64,000 bases of DNA from Desulfovibrio sp. MES5 (GCF_002237645.1 NZ_MJUZ01000032.1:62001-126000); one strand, 5' to 3'; numbered from the stretch's first letter, positions 52,320-62,346 are shown. Made by a program: numbers and translations. Notes: a model not told the origin generated them from the letters alone.

Positions 52320-53279
52320 TTGCTGCGTTTCGCGACTAAAATTAGCGCCGCCATTACGCGCTATATGGGTCTTGTGGTTATTGCCTGTTCCGCTCTGGCT
52401 CTCTGGCGGCCAGAGATTTTTTTATGGGTAGCCCCCCATATCACCATCCTGCTTGGCTTCATCATGTTCGGCATGGGCATGACGCTGCGCCTTGGCGACT
52501 TCAGCCATATTTTAACCAGCCCGGGCCGGATTCTTTGGGGCATTGGGGCGCAGTTCGCCATAATGGGCATACTGGCCTTCATCCTTTGCCACCTGTGCTC
52601 CCTGCCGCCGGATATGGCCATGGGGCTCATTCTTGTGGGCGCAGCGCCGGGGGGCACGGCTTCCAATGTTCTGGCCTATATCGCCAAGGGTGACGTACCT
52701 TACGCGGTAACCCTCACGTCTGCAGGCACGTTTCTTTCTCTCATTCTTATGCCCTTGATCACCTGGCTTTTGGGCGGCGTATGGATCCCCGTGGACATAT
52801 GGGGGCTCATGGTATCTATCAGTAAGATTGTTGTGGTTCCTGTTCTGCTGGGTATTGTGGCTCACAGTTTTTGCGGAAGACTGACAAAAAGCGCCCTCCC
52901 TTTTCTTCCACTGTTTTCAGCGCTGACCATCACTCTTGTGGTAGCTGGAATCCTGGCCATAAACGCCGAAAATATCCTGCGGGCAGGCTTTGACATCCTG
53001 GTAGCCGTCATCTGCCTCAATCTTGCAGGTCTTGCGGCTGGAAGCTTTTTGGCGCGCTTCAGACGTTTTGACACTGGTATGGGCCGTGCCCTGTGCATCT
53101 CTGTAGGCACCAAAAATTCTGGCCTTGCCACCGCCCTGGCGCTGGCGCATTTTTCTCCCACGGCGGCCATTGCCGGCGCTTTGTACAGCGTCTGGCAAAA
53201 TATTTCAGGCGCGCTGCTTGCAAACTATTTCCACACTCGCGATCCCAAAACCCCCCCGACCAAGGATACATATCAATAA
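52320..53279 (+). CDS. Bile acid:sodium symporter family (BASS) transporter
   Basis: This inner-membrane protein of about 319 aa has nine or ten helices. Family segments are ITILLGFIMFGMGMTLRLGDFSHIL, LILVGAAPGGTASNVLAYIAKGDV and CISVGTKNSGLATALALAHF. BASS proteins carry organic acids such as pyruvate, pantoate or bile acids with sodium; the substrate here is unknown. The best start is a TTG at 52320, eight bases after GGAGG; a GTG nine codons earlier is also open. Its stop overlaps the start of the next transporter gene (TAATG). Confidence 0.88.
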   Translation: MLRFATKISAAITRYMGLVVIACSALALWRPEIFLWVAPHITILLGFIMFGMGMTLRLGDFSHILTSPGRILWGIGAQFAIMGILAFILCHLCSLPPDMAMGLILVGAAPGGTASNVLAYIAKGDVPYAVTLTSAGTFLSLILMPLITWLLGGVWIPVDIWGLMVSISKIVVVPVLLGIVAHSFCGRLTKSALPFLPLFSALTITLVVAGILAINAENILRAGFDILVAVICLNLAGLAAGSFLARFRRFDTGMGRALCISVGTKNSGLATALALAHFSPTAAIAGALYSVWQNISGALLANYFHTRDPKTPPTKDTYQ

Positions 53280-54508
53280 TGAAGTTTCGCCTCCCTCCCG
53301 TGCTTGGCGGCTCAACCCTTGTGGCCGGGACGGCCATTGGCGCTGGCATGCTGGCCCTGCCCATGGCATCGGCTGGAATGTGGTTTTTCTGGTCCATTGG
53401 CCTCATGCTGCTTTCATGGCTTGTCATGCTGCGCTCAAGTCAGGCGCTGCTGGAAGTGAGCCTGCACTTTGAGCCTGGCCATAGTTTTCACACTATCGTG
53501 CGGGAGTTGCTTGGACCAAGGTGGAGCCTCGCCAACGGCTGCGCTGTGGCCTTTGTGCTGTATACCCTGATTTATGCCTATGTCAGCGGCGGAGGCTCAA
53601 TTATTGGGCAGAGCATCAATTCCATAGCAGGAAACATGCCGTCGCGTCCGCTTGCAAGCCTCGCTTTCGCCCTGCTGCTTACCGTCTTCATCTGGTGGAG
53701 CTCCAAAGCCGTAGACAGGTTTTCCATTCTCCTTGTGGGCGGCATGGTCATAACCTATCTCTTTTCCATCAGCGGCATGATGACCCACCTGCGGCTTGAA
53801 ATCCTGACGGACAGCCGGGGCACGGGCGGAGAAATGATCTTTCTGTGGGGGGCGGTGTCCACCTATCTGACATCATTCTGTTTTCACGCTTCAGTTCCAA
53901 GCCTGATAAAGTATATGGGCAAGGAGCCGCATACTATCAACGCAAGCCTGCGGTATGGAACGATCGTAGCTCTGATTTGTTACATTTCATGGCTGACAGC
54001 GGCGGATGGAAACATTTCCCGTGAAGACTTCAAGGCCGTTATAGCCGCTGGCGGCAATGTTGGCGACCTCATGGGCGCGGCAGGCAACAACATTGGCAGC
54101 TTTTTCATCCTGCGGATGCTTGAAAGCTTCTCTCTACTGGCTGTGGCCACATCCTTCCTCGGTGCGGGTTTGGGACTTTTTGACTATATGGCTGACCTGT
54201 GCAAATTTGACGACAGCCGAGCAGGTCGCACCAAGACGCTTCTGGTCACGTTTGCTCCGCCCATTCTTGGCGGCATCATATGGCCCGACGGATTTTTGCC
54301 CGCCATTGGCTGGGCCGGACTGGCATCTGCATTCTGGGCCGTCATTGTGCCGGCTCTTTTGCTGGCTGCGGGCCGCAAAAAATTCGTAAGCAGCGGCTAC
54401 ACCACGCCTGGCGGAAGGCTCACCGCTCCCATGCTGCTATTGTATGGCTGCTTTGTAGCTGTTTGTCATACACTTTTTGTCTTTAATCTTTTACCCATGT
54501 ATCGCTGA
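53279..54508 (+). CDS. Aromatic amino acid permease-like transporter (HAAAP family)
   Basis: This inner-membrane protein of about 409 aa has eleven predicted helices. The first, LGGSTLVAGTAIGAGMLALPMASAG, is the hallmark of the TyrP/Mtr/TnaB group that imports tyrosine or tryptophan with protons. FCFHASVPSLIKYMGKEP is also typical. It begins on the stop codon of the BASS transporter, so the two and probably ridA form an operon concerned with amino-acid or keto-acid uptake. Confidence 0.88.
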   Translation: MKFRLPPVLGGSTLVAGTAIGAGMLALPMASAGMWFFWSIGLMLLSWLVMLRSSQALLEVSLHFEPGHSFHTIVRELLGPRWSLANGCAVAFVLYTLIYAYVSGGGSIIGQSINSIAGNMPSRPLASLAFALLLTVFIWWSSKAVDRFSILLVGGMVITYLFSISGMMTHLRLEILTDSRGTGGEMIFLWGAVSTYLTSFCFHASVPSLIKYMGKEPHTINASLRYGTIVALICYISWLTAADGNISREDFKAVIAAGGNVGDLMGAAGNNIGSFFILRMLESFSLLAVATSFLGAGLGLFDYMADLCKFDDSRAGRTKTLLVTFAPPILGGIIWPDGFLPAIGWAGLASAFWAVIVPALLLAAGRKKFVSSGYTTPGGRLTAPMLLLYGCFVAVCHTLFVFNLLPMYR

Positions 54509-54521
54509 TAAGGAGCATCAC

Positions 54522-54902
54522 ATGAACAAGCAAGTCGTCAGCACTCCCAAGGCCCCTGCCGCCGTCGGCCCATACAGCCAGGCTATCAAAACCGAAAACT
54601 TCATGTTTCTTTCCGGCCAGGTGCCTATTGATCCTGCCACGGGTAAACTGGTAGAGGGTGATGCTGCAGCTCAGGCCGCCCAGTGCTGCAAAAATGTGCT
54701 GGCCATTCTTGAATCGCAGGGCATGACAGCGGCCAATCTGGTGAAAGTCACTGTATTCATCACTGATATCACCACGTTTGGGTCTGTTAATGAAATCTAC
54801 AAGCAATACATCACGGAACCTTGCCCGGCGCGCTCCTGCGTTGAAGTCAGCGCACTTCCCCTTGGCGCTAAAGTAGAGATTGAAGCCATAGCCGCCGTTT
54901 AA
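54522..54902 (+). CDS. ridA: RidA family reactive intermediate deaminase
   Basis: This 126-aa trimeric protein hydrolyses reactive enamine/imine intermediates released by PLP enzymes. VGPYSQAIKTENFMFLSGQVPIDPATGKLVEGD opens the protein, and the catalytic arginine lies in CPARSCVEVSALPLGAKVEIEAIA. The ATG has AAGGAG six bases upstream, 13 bases after the permease stop. Confidence 0.95.
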   Translation: MNKQVVSTPKAPAAVGPYSQAIKTENFMFLSGQVPIDPATGKLVEGDAAAQAAQCCKNVLAILESQGMTAANLVKVTVFITDITTFGSVNEIYKQYITEPCPARSCVEVSALPLGAKVEIEAIAAV

Positions 54903-54925
54903 ACTTTTTTGCTGAACGAATTTAC

Positions 54926-54965
54926 GTGGCGGGGTACGCAGACGCGCCCCGCCATCTTTCTTCTT
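54926..54965 (+). terminator. Terminator after ridA
   Basis: TGGCGGGG (54927-54934) pairs with CCCCGCCA (54947-54954), followed by the T-rich TCTTTCTTCTT. Confidence 0.75.
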
Positions 54966-55102
54966 CAGCATTTTTTCAGTAGTGTGTGCGTGAAACTCTT
55001 TTTATTGGTTCCGGATTTGTGACAGGTTTTTCTTGCCATTTTGGCCGCTTTGCAAAATAGTGACGTAGTAAACGGTTAGCGGGCACAGGAAGGGCAGGTT
55101 GC

Positions 55103-55861
55103 ATGAAGTGGTGGAATGGGAACATCAAGGGCTCCTCTGCCCTGAGCAAGCAGCAGAATTTGTTGCAGCAATGTTTGGCAGGTTGGCCACGCCGAGGAAA
55201 AACACTGCTGGAAATCAACTGCGGCCAAGGTGTTTTTTCGCCTTTGCTGTGGGAATGCGGCTTTGATCTGACCGTCACTGAAGTACGCCCTGAACAGCGG
55301 ACGCAAACTGCGGCAGTTATGGGCGCCCGCGCAGAAATACTGGCCGCTGCGGACGATTATTTGCCGTTTGAGGATGATTTTTTTGACTGCGCGGTGTTGC
55401 ATCTTGCCGCTGGCGACGCCAAAAAAATCGATGCTGCGGTACATGAGGCATTGCGCGTTTCCTCCAGAGGTATCGCGGTTACCTTTTGGAACAGCATGTC
55501 TCTGGCATACGGCCTGCACCGTCTTCAGGGCGGCAAATCCCCCTGGCCTGGCCCGCCCCATAGCTGGTGGCAGGTCTGGCGCATCATCCGAAGCGCCAAC
55601 GTGGGGAAACTCTGCGGCATGAGCACGCTGACCGGTCCTCGCAAATCCTGGGACGGCACCTGCCCCTTGAGCTGCTACACACGCAGGCTGCGTACGCCCT
55701 TCGGAGCCTGGGGCATCATACGTGTTGATCTGGAACCAGCGCGCACCGTCACCCCCATGCCGCTCAAGGTAAAGCGTCATCGCTTGCGCGGCCCTGAACC
55801 GGCACTGGAATGCGGTTCAAAAAACTCACTGAATTCGCGTCAGGCGTCCTTGCGTGGGTAG
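55103..55861 (+). CDS. Class I SAM-dependent methyltransferase
   Basis: This 252-aa protein has motif I as LLEINCGQGVFSPLLWECGFDLTVTEV (about residues 35-61). An acidic second strand and FEDDFFDCAVLHLAAGDAKKI (about 89-109), typical of UbiE-like methyltransferases, follow. The target is unknown. The ATG follows GGAAGGGCAGG. It lies 3 bases before the next, membrane-anchored gene, suggesting co-expression. Confidence 0.82.
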   Translation: MKWWNGNIKGSSALSKQQNLLQQCLAGWPRRGKTLLEINCGQGVFSPLLWECGFDLTVTEVRPEQRTQTAAVMGARAEILAAADDYLPFEDDFFDCAVLHLAAGDAKKIDAAVHEALRVSSRGIAVTFWNSMSLAYGLHRLQGGKSPWPGPPHSWWQVWRIIRSANVGKLCGMSTLTGPRKSWDGTCPLSCYTRRLRTPFGAWGIIRVDLEPARTVTPMPLKVKRHRLRGPEPALECGSKNSLNSRQASLRG

Positions 55862-55864
55862 AGC

Positions 55865-56923
55865 ATGAATTTTCAATTTATCCCTAAAATAGTGGCCTTT
55901 GCCCGACAGCACACGCTTGCTCTGGCCGCCTCCGTACTGGTGCTTATTGTCATTGTGATAAGTTTCAGCGGGTGGCGCTATTACCAGTACCGCCAATCCA
56001 GCCAGTACGCCTATGAAATTTTGCGGGACGCGCTGAAAACGGCCGACACCGAAACCATTGCTGCACTGGTGGACTTCAATTCGCTTTCAGGCAGTCTGGC
56101 CAAAGATCTGGTACAAAATTACCCATTTCTTAAAGCAGGGAAGGATCAAATACGACAGGTCGACGACATGATTCAAACTGCCCTGCTCAAACAAATCCGC
56201 ACCAAGCAAGAACCCGTAAAAGATGAGCCTGACCTTAAAATACGACTAAGAACCCCCCTTTATGCCTTACCGCCGGATTTTCTCGCACAGCTGGCCTCCA
56301 CGCTCAGCCTGCAAACCTCCAGCGAAGGCACGGCGCTGCTGACCGCCAAGGCACGGCATCCGCTTCTTGATAAAAACTTTCTGCTTATTCTGCGCATGGA
56401 TCAAACGCCTACAGGGTGGCACGTGCGCAAGTTGGTGAACAGCCCCGAACTGGTCCGCCAGTTCCGTGAGGCGCAGCTGGAGCGCATGACTGCCCAGCGC
56501 CAGATGATACTGGACAAAAATACCGCCACCGAAAAACGCATCAAGGATCTTTTTCCGCTCCAGCCCTGTTCTGCGAGCGCCGGACTTCTTTCGGACGGCA
56601 ATACGCTGCTTCTCGTTGTGCATGTTCTTGCGCGCAACATAGGCACCGTCAGCGTTAACAACATGAATCTTTTTGCCGAGTTCAGCTCTGCCACAGGTGA
56701 ATTTCTGCTGTCCCGCCATCTGAATGCTGTGCAGCCAACGCACCCGGGTGAAGACTTTGAACGCAACTGGACAATCGAACTTGATGGCGGCAGTGAGCTT
56801 GGTCGTCGCGTTTTGAACGGCCAACCCCTGCAATGCAAGGCCGCCTGGAAAACCCTGGGCCTTGATAACGGCGAAGTGCTGCATATTTCTGAAGCACCGG
56901 CTCCGATTGAAGAATTTCAATAA
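55865..56923 (+). CDS. Membrane-anchored hypothetical protein, 352 aa
   Basis: One N-terminal transmembrane helix (about residues 15-36, TLALAASVLVLIVIVISFSGW) is followed by a periplasmic domain. This domain has two weakly similar alpha/beta halves, about 40-200 (SQYAYEILRDALKTADTETIAALVDFNSL) and 230-345 (GTVSVNNMNLFAEFSSATGEFL). The second half resembles a beta-sandwich. I do not recognise the family. It follows the methyltransferase gene by 3 bases. Confidence 0.8.
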   Translation: MNFQFIPKIVAFARQHTLALAASVLVLIVIVISFSGWRYYQYRQSSQYAYEILRDALKTADTETIAALVDFNSLSGSLAKDLVQNYPFLKAGKDQIRQVDDMIQTALLKQIRTKQEPVKDEPDLKIRLRTPLYALPPDFLAQLASTLSLQTSSEGTALLTAKARHPLLDKNFLLILRMDQTPTGWHVRKLVNSPELVRQFREAQLERMTAQRQMILDKNTATEKRIKDLFPLQPCSASAGLLSDGNTLLLVVHVLARNIGTVSVNNMNLFAEFSSATGEFLLSRHLNAVQPTHPGEDFERNWTIELDGGSELGRRVLNGQPLQCKAAWKTLGLDNGEVLHISEAPAPIEEFQ

Positions 56924-57206
56924 TCGCGGCACCCTGCTGACACAAATAGGACTTTTCTCTCCTGTGCTTCTGTGCCATAGTGGGACTGATGTTCCGGCCA
57001 GGCTGGAGCCAGCAATTTACAACATACGACTGACGTGTTGCCTCGGTGCGTGCGTCAGAAATATAGACTTTCTGCCGTACCGTTTCGCCTGCCCGAAAAT
57101 TCGGGTCCCGGCGCTACTACGGCTGCTGTTTTGCAGGCAAATTCTCGCAGGACGGTCTGGCCGCATGCCGGGTCGTCCCCATCGTCAACTTTGAAGGAGC
57201 CGCCAC
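56924..57206. other. Gap before pgl
   Basis: These 283 bases show no gene, terminator or repeat I can support. They presumably contain the pgl promoter. Confidence 0.4.
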
Positions 57207-57956
57207 ATGTCGGGCCTCAGCCGATCCATCCATCTCACGGTACATATTCATAAAGATCCGGCCGCCATGGCAGAACGCGCCGCGCATATCCTTGCCGCCG
57301 CATGCGAAGAGGCCGTTGCCGACAGAGGTGTTTTTCGCATAGCCCTTTCTGGCGGTCAGACGCCGATTCCACTTTTCCGCCTGCTGGCAGGAGATGACTG
57401 GGCAGACAGGTTGCCGTGGGATAAAATGAGTATTTTCTGGGTGGATGAACGTTGCGTCGGGCCTGAACATGCCGACAGCAATTATGGTCTGGCCCGTAAA
57501 GAACTGTTGAGCTATGTTCCCGCCACGCACTTTTACCGCATGCGTGGTGAAGAAGACCCTGTCGAGGCTGCCACCAAGTATGAGAATCAGCTTCGCACAG
57601 AATTTGATCTTGGCCCTCAGGAGATGCCCCGTTTTGACTTTGTGCTGCTCGGCATGGGCGAAGACGGCCATACAGGCTCCATCTTTCCCAACTCTCCGGC
57701 CCTGGCCGAAAAAAAACGTCTCGTCATTGATCAGTATGTGCCCGAACGCAAGGCAGACCGGCTCACATTGACGCTTCCGGTTATCAACAATGCCCGCTGC
57801 TGCATGTTTCTTGTGACAGGGGCGGAAAAGCACGCAGTCCTTTCACGCGCGCTCAACCTACTGGCCCAGCCCACGTTGCCCGCACAAATGGTGCGGCCCG
57901 GCTTTGGCGATCTTGTGTGGGTTGTTGACGAGGCCGCAGCCACTGGCATGAAATAG
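57207..57956 (+). CDS. pgl: 6-phosphogluconolactonase
   Basis: This 249-aa NagB-like enzyme of the oxidative pentose phosphate pathway hydrolyses 6-phosphogluconolactone. IALSGGQTPIPLFRLL, FWVDERCVGPEHADSNYG and LLGMGEDGHTGSIFP are the family motifs. The ATG at 57207 has AAGGAG eight bases upstream. No zwf or gnd gene is adjacent in the window. Confidence 0.93.
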   Translation: MSGLSRSIHLTVHIHKDPAAMAERAAHILAAACEEAVADRGVFRIALSGGQTPIPLFRLLAGDDWADRLPWDKMSIFWVDERCVGPEHADSNYGLARKELLSYVPATHFYRMRGEEDPVEAATKYENQLRTEFDLGPQEMPRFDFVLLGMGEDGHTGSIFPNSPALAEKKRLVIDQYVPERKADRLTLTLPVINNARCCMFLVTGAEKHAVLSRALNLLAQPTLPAQMVRPGFGDLVWVVDEAAATGMK

Positions 57957-58015
57957 CTGACAGCGCACCCGAGCAATTTTACCAATCACTCCAGGCCGAT
58001 CATCTCTGAAAGCAT

Positions 58016-58055
58016 AAAACAAGGCCCCTTGCGTGCAAGGGGCCTTGTTTTGTCA
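58016..58055 (+). terminator. Terminator after pgl
   Basis: AAAACAAGGCCCCTTG (58017-58032) pairs perfectly with CAAGGGGCCTTGTTTT (58036-58051), a 16-bp stem with a 3-base loop ending in T4. Confidence 0.9.
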
Positions 58056-58182
58056 TGCCAGAAACACGAACACAGATAGCCTGAGATTGTGACGTTGAAA
58101 AGGGGTAGATGCTTCAGGCGTAGCTGCCTCTGCTCCAGACCTGAGAACTCGTTGTACTAACTAAAACGCAAAGAGTTTTAGG

Positions 58183-58272
58183 GGGTGGGGCGTGGGGGAG
58201 GAGACCCTTTTGCAAAAGGGTCCCTCCCCCACAAAGCATTTCCCGCAAACATTTCAGCGCGACAGACTCTAC
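58183..58272 (-). repeat. Dispersed gene-end repeat, copy 2
   Basis: This is the second copy of the element at 16700-16790. It begins at the gatB stop codon and contains a strong hairpin, GGGGGAGGAGACCCTTTTG / CAAAAGGGTCCCTCCCCC, whose arms are GC-rich around a TTTTGCAAAA centre. Read on the minus strand it lies directly after the stop and probably helps to end transcription. Confidence 0.75.
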
Positions 58273-59705
58273 TGCAGTTTTTTCGCCAGCAGTTCGTTCA
58301 CAAGGGCAGGATTGGCCTTGCCCTTGGTGGCGCGCATGATCTGGCCCACAAAGAAACTTATGAGCTTAGTCTTGCCGCCTTTGTACGCTTCCACTTCAGA
58401 GGGATTGGCGGCAATAACAGCGTCCACTGCTTCTTCAATGGCGGATGTGTCGGAAATTTGCACCAGCCCCTTTTCCTTCACGTACGCTTCAGGCATGGTT
58501 CCGCTTTCAAAAATATCACCAAAAATATCGCTGGCGATCTTGGCGCTGATAAGCCCTTGATCCACAATGCGCACCAGTTCGGCGAGGGCCTCGGGCTTCA
58601 TGCCCCATTGGGCCGGGTCCGCAGCGCTGACGCCACGGGCGTTGCATTCGCGCAGCAGCGGCCCAAGCACAAAATTGGCGGCCTTGCGCGCATCAGAGAG
58701 CTTGGCAGCGGCTTCAAAAAAATCCGCCAGACCACGGCTCTGCACCAGCACTTCAACTTCGGCTTCGGGCAGGCCCGTCATCTGCGTAAAGCGAGCGGCC
58801 CTAACCTTGGGCAGTTCGGGCAATTCTTTCTTCCAGCGGGCCATCTCGTCGGCTGAAATTTCCACAGGCAGAATATCCGGGTCCGGGAAATACCGGTAGT
58901 CGTGCGCTTCTTCCTTGCTGCGCATGGACGCAGTAGTATTCTTGACCGCGTCATAAAGGCGCGTTTCCTGCACGACCTTGTCCCCGTCATCCAGGACATC
59001 CTGCTGACGGGCAATTTCATACTCGATGGCGCGCTGCACGTTGCGGAACGAGTTGAGGTTCTTCAGTTCCGTGCGTGTGCCAAAGGCCTCAGCTCCCACA
59101 GGCCGCAAGGAAACGTTGGCATCGCACCGAAAGCTGCCTTCTTCCATATTGCCGTCGCACACGCCAAGATAGGTGACTATGCTGTACAGCGCCTTGAGAT
59201 AGGCCACGGCTTCGGCGGCGGAGCGCATGTCCGGCTCGGAAACGATTTCCACCAGCGGCGTGCCGGCCCTGTTGAGGTCAACATAGCTGACGTTTTCGCC
59301 CTGCGCATGAATGTTTTTGCCCGCGTCGTTTTCCATATGGATGCGGGTAATCCCAACCCTTTTGGTCACGCCATCAACAGTGATATCCAGATGGCCGTGT
59401 TCGCAGATGGGCAGTTCAAACTGTGAAATCTGATAGCCAGCGGGCAGGTCGGGATAAAAATAGTTTTTGCGGGCAAAGACGGACCGTGCATTTATGGTGC
59501 AGTCGGTCGCCAAACCTACCAGGGCGGCAAAGTGTATGGCCTGCTTGTTAGGGACAGGCAAAGAACCAGGCATGCCAGAGCAAACTTCACATACATTGGA
59601 GTTCGGCGGTTGGCCAAACATGGTCGGGCAGGAACAGAACAGTTTGGAGGCCGTGGCCAGTTGCACATGCACTTCCAGGCCAATAACGGCTTCATAAGCG
59701 GCCAT
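58269..59705 (-). CDS. gatB: Asp-tRNA(Asn)/Glu-tRNA(Gln) amidotransferase subunit B
   Basis: This 478-aa subunit activates and amidates misacylated tRNA with GatA and Gat[28 protein letters not shown] opens the protein, and [27 protein letters not shown] and DYRYFPDPD are diagnostic. The C-terminal YqeY-like helical tail (about 330-478) is complete. gatA and gatC are not adjacent. It is the last gene of a nadK, DUF89-like, gatB run, 26 bases after the previous stop. Confidence 0.96.
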   Translation of the reverse strand: MAAYEAVIGLEVHVQLATASKLFCSCPTMFGQPPNSNVCEVCSGMPGSLPVPNKQAIHFAALVGLATDCTINARSVFARKNYFYPDLPAGYQISQFELPICEHGHLDITVDGVTKRVGITRIHMENDAGKNIHAQGENVSYVDLNRAGTPLVEIVSEPDMRSAAEAVAYLKALYSIVTYLGVCDGNMEEGSFRCDANVSLRPVGAEAFGTRTELKNLNSFRNVQRAIEYEIARQQDVLDDGDKVVQETRLYDAVKNTTASMRSKEEAHDYRYFPDPDILPVEISADEMARWKKELPELPKVRAARFTQMTGLPEAEVEVLVQSRGLADFFEAAAKLSDARKAANFVLGPLLRECNARGVSAADPAQWGMKPEALAELVRIVDQGLISAKIASDIFGDIFESGTMPEAYVKEKGLVQISDTSAIEEAVDAVIAANPSEVEAYKGGKTKLISFFVGQIMRATKGKANPALVNELLAKKLQ

Positions 59706-59731
59706 AAGTCAACTTACTCCCTCTTAGGTGA

Positions 59732-61477
59732 TCAGCTCTGATGAGGAATGCTTGCGTCAAAGTACTTGCCCACGCCATACTCTCCCCTGCGGAAAAAAAG
59801 TCTGGCTTCCGGGCCAATGATCTGCATTTCACGGTTTTTGCCTTGCACATCAAGAGCGATGCGCATCTCCTTGGTGCAGCCGGTGGAATACGTCGCATCC
59901 TTTCCGGACCACTGCGGGGGCACCTTACGCCCCAGAAGCGAAAAACTTTCCTCAATATCTTCAAATGTTTGAAAGCGCCATACATCTATGAGACCGCTTC
60001 GTTGGACGCGCTCCCACATGTACATGAGGTCATCCCCGTCCATGCCTTCAATGAAGTGCTCAGCGGGGTTGATAATCAGGATATTATCCATTTTTTTGCG
60101 CAAATTGTCCACAAAGGCGTGCACCAGGCTGATTGCAGTGGCCGTTTCCCCGGGGATGCTGCCAATGATGCAGCTGTAGAACATGATTGTCAGGCCCTGG
60201 TCTTTGGCCTCGCGCATGTTGGCAATGATGTTTTCCGCCTGGGTGGCAATGGCCTCTTCACTGAATTTGCGGGCCTCACGGGCGTGCTTGCGCAGTTTGA
60301 TGTGAAAGCCGTTGGCGTCGCGCCAGTAGCAGATGATATCGCGCGTGAATTCCTGGCTGGTGCCAAGCAGGACGTCGGCGGCACGCCAGCCTTTGCCGAG
60401 GATAAGGTCTGCCTCTTTCCAGGCGCGGGAAAACGTCACCGAGACGCGGTACAGGTTGAGCCTTTCGCGCGTGCCGTCGCCGATCACCACAAGGCGGTGC
60501 TCCCGCAAATGGCGCAACAGGTCATTCTTGCTCAGCTTGTCCTGACGCAAAACAATGCCTCCGCGCAGCCATGGCTTGAGTGACGGGTCGGTTTCCACAT
60601 CTTCCAGAGTGGGCGCGTAAAAATAAAAACCCGACTTGACGGCAAAAATAACCCTATGTCCCATGCGAATAAGGCTTTGAACCATCACAAGGTCAAAAAG
60701 GGTACCCCCGTCGGCGTCGCAGAGACAAAGCACGGTGCCAGATCGCCCGGCGCTGGCCTCAAAATAGAGGCGCAGACTTTCACAGGCAGTATAGGCCTCA
60801 TCCATTGCTTTGCGTATTTCTTCAGTGGACGGTGCGCTTTCAAGCCAGTCGCGCGACATGGCAGAAAGACTGAGCAAGCGTGTCACCTCCGCATAATCCA
60901 TGCGGCGGCGCGCCTCAGAAATGCTGGATGCCGTCGGCCCCTTGGGCATGGCTTCAAGATTGGCGATAATCTCCGGCATGGCAAGCAGTTCAAGTTGTTG
61001 CGCCGTTGATTCCCGTCGTCTGTCTTCCCACGGATCGTCCAGCATGTGCCCCTGCGCTAGCACAAGTCCGGTCATCCTTTTGACCAGCCTCGATGGAATA
61101 AGGGTATGCTGCGCTATGTACTGCGAAAATCGATAGCGGCAAAACTGCAAAATGCGCCTGCGTTGCGCTTTGTCGGGCACAAACGAGCGTACCAGGCGCA
61201 TGATGATGCGCCATGAACGATTATACTGGTTGCGCAGATCCACAGAGGGGGTCGTGGCGCACAGCATGGAAAACGTGGCGTCCGAGCACGGCAGATACAC
61301 CTGGTCAGGGCCAAGATGCACCATGAAGGACATCTGTTCGGGGCTCGCGATGAGGTCCGGATTCATGCGGTACGCAATATTGTTGTCCATCAGCATGCTG
61401 TACAGCCATGCGTCAAAGCGGACATCATTCCCCAGACGGACATCCCGGACCTTCATGGGGACAAGCCCTTTGTTCAT
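59732..61477 (-). CDS. DUF89/ARMT1-like domain protein, 581 aa
   Basis: This large cytoplasmic protein has a middle part that follows the pattern of DUF89 (ARMT1-like) metal-dependent phosphatases. Seen are CDADGGTLFD (residues 253-262, where the family has DNAGE), VVIGDGTRERLNL (about 330-342) and ADLILGKG (356-363). The N-terminal 240 residues are helical, as in the family. The C-terminal 200 residues (MREAKDQGLTIMFYSCIIGSIPGETATAISLVHAFV) look like an added module. DUF89 enzymes dephosphorylate sugar phosphates or damaged metabolites. It overlaps nadK by ATGA, linking it to NAD(P) metabolism by context only. Confidence 0.72.
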   Translation of the reverse strand: MNKGLVPMKVRDVRLGNDVRFDAWLYSMLMDNNIAYRMNPDLIASPEQMSFMVHLGPDQVYLPCSDATFSMLCATTPSVDLRNQYNRSWRIIMRLVRSFVPDKAQRRRILQFCRYRFSQYIAQHTLIPSRLVKRMTGLVLAQGHMLDDPWEDRRRESTAQQLELLAMPEIIANLEAMPKGPTASSISEARRRMDYAEVTRLLSLSAMSRDWLESAPSTEEIRKAMDEAYTACESLRLYFEASAGRSGTVLCLCDADGGTLFDLVMVQSLIRMGHRVIFAVKSGFYFYAPTLEDVETDPSLKPWLRGGIVLRQDKLSKNDLLRHLREHRLVVIGDGTRERLNLYRVSVTFSRAWKEADLILGKGWRAADVLLGTSQEFTRDIICYWRDANGFHIKLRKHAREARKFSEEAIATQAENIIANMREAKDQGLTIMFYSCIIGSIPGETATAISLVHAFVDNLRKKMDNILIINPAEHFIEGMDGDDLMYMWERVQRSGLIDVWRFQTFEDIEESFSLLGRKVPPQWSGKDATYSTGCTKEMRIALDVQGKNREMQIIGPEARLFFRRGEYGVGKYFDASIPHQS

Positions 61478-62346
61478 TGATTTTCCCCCGTGTAGCTACC
61501 CGCCGCCCCCTGTAAAACAAAACCTCGGCTGCGCAGACGTTCAAAAAACGAAGCGCCTTCACCGAGAAACTGCACGGCGCCAGACCAGCCCGAAATGCGC
61601 AGTACGTCGTCCTTTTCCAGCTTCTGCCCTTCTTGCCCGTCAACAGTCAGGTAACAGTCGGTGGAGCCGTGCAACACCTGGAGCTGGATATCGGTATTAC
61701 CGGGGAAAACCATCGGGGATATGATATTGAGGAAAGGACAGATCGGCGTGAAGCCGATGGCGTCCATTGCAGGATACAGAAGCGCGCCGCCTGCGGAGAC
61801 GCTGTAGCCGGAACTGCCGACGGGCGTACACAGAATGACGCCGTCGCTGCGCAGGGGGCCCATGCGATGCCCGTCAGCCCATATATCAAGACAGACCAGG
61901 CGCGACAGGGAGCCGCGGCTCACGACAACGTCGTTGATGGCCGCGCCTTCGGCCAGCAGCATATTGTTACGGATTAGGAGCCAGCGCAACGCCATGCAGG
62001 AGCGAACGCGCTCCTGGCCTTGCAGGCACTCTTCAAGCTTCTCACGCCAGTTTTCCGGCTGGGCGTCAGTAAGAAAGCCCACACGGCCAAAATTGATGCC
62101 CAGCACGGGCACGTTGCGCCCCACAAGCCGACGCGCAACCCCGAGCATGGTGCCATCACCGCCAAGCACCACCACAAAATCAAGATCATCGGCAGCATAA
62201 AAAGAAGAGGCCTGGCCAGCCTCCACAACATCCGCATGATGTCCCTGCCCTTTCAGCCATACGCCAATTTCTTCGCCCAGCTCGGCAGCGCGGTCATGGC
62301 GGGCTTTGCAAACCAAAAGGACGTGGCATTTGTGTTGATTTTGCAT
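61474..62346 (-). CDS. nadK: NAD kinase
   Basis: This 290-aa enzyme makes NADP from NAD and ATP or polyphosphate. The signature VVLGGDGTMLGVARRL (about residues 58-73) holds the GGDGT motif, followed by NVPVLGINFGRVGFLTD and the glycine-rich PVGSSGYSVSAGGALLYP. The first 45 residues (CHVLLVCKARHDRAAELGEEIGVWL) are the usual N-terminal Rossmann-like start. No ribosome site is obvious. It is the first gene of the run with the DUF89-like gene and gatB, and is divergent from gmhA. Confidence 0.94.
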   Translation of the reverse strand: MQNQHKCHVLLVCKARHDRAAELGEEIGVWLKGQGHHADVVEAGQASSFYAADDLDFVVVLGGDGTMLGVARRLVGRNVPVLGINFGRVGFLTDAQPENWREKLEECLQGQERVRSCMALRWLLIRNNMLLAEGAAINDVVVSRGSLSRLVCLDIWADGHRMGPLRSDGVILCTPVGSSGYSVSAGGALLYPAMDAIGFTPICPFLNIISPMVFPGNTDIQLQVLHGSTDCYLTVDGQEGQKLEKDDVLRISGWSGAVQFLGEGASFFERLRSRGFVLQGAAGSYTGENQ

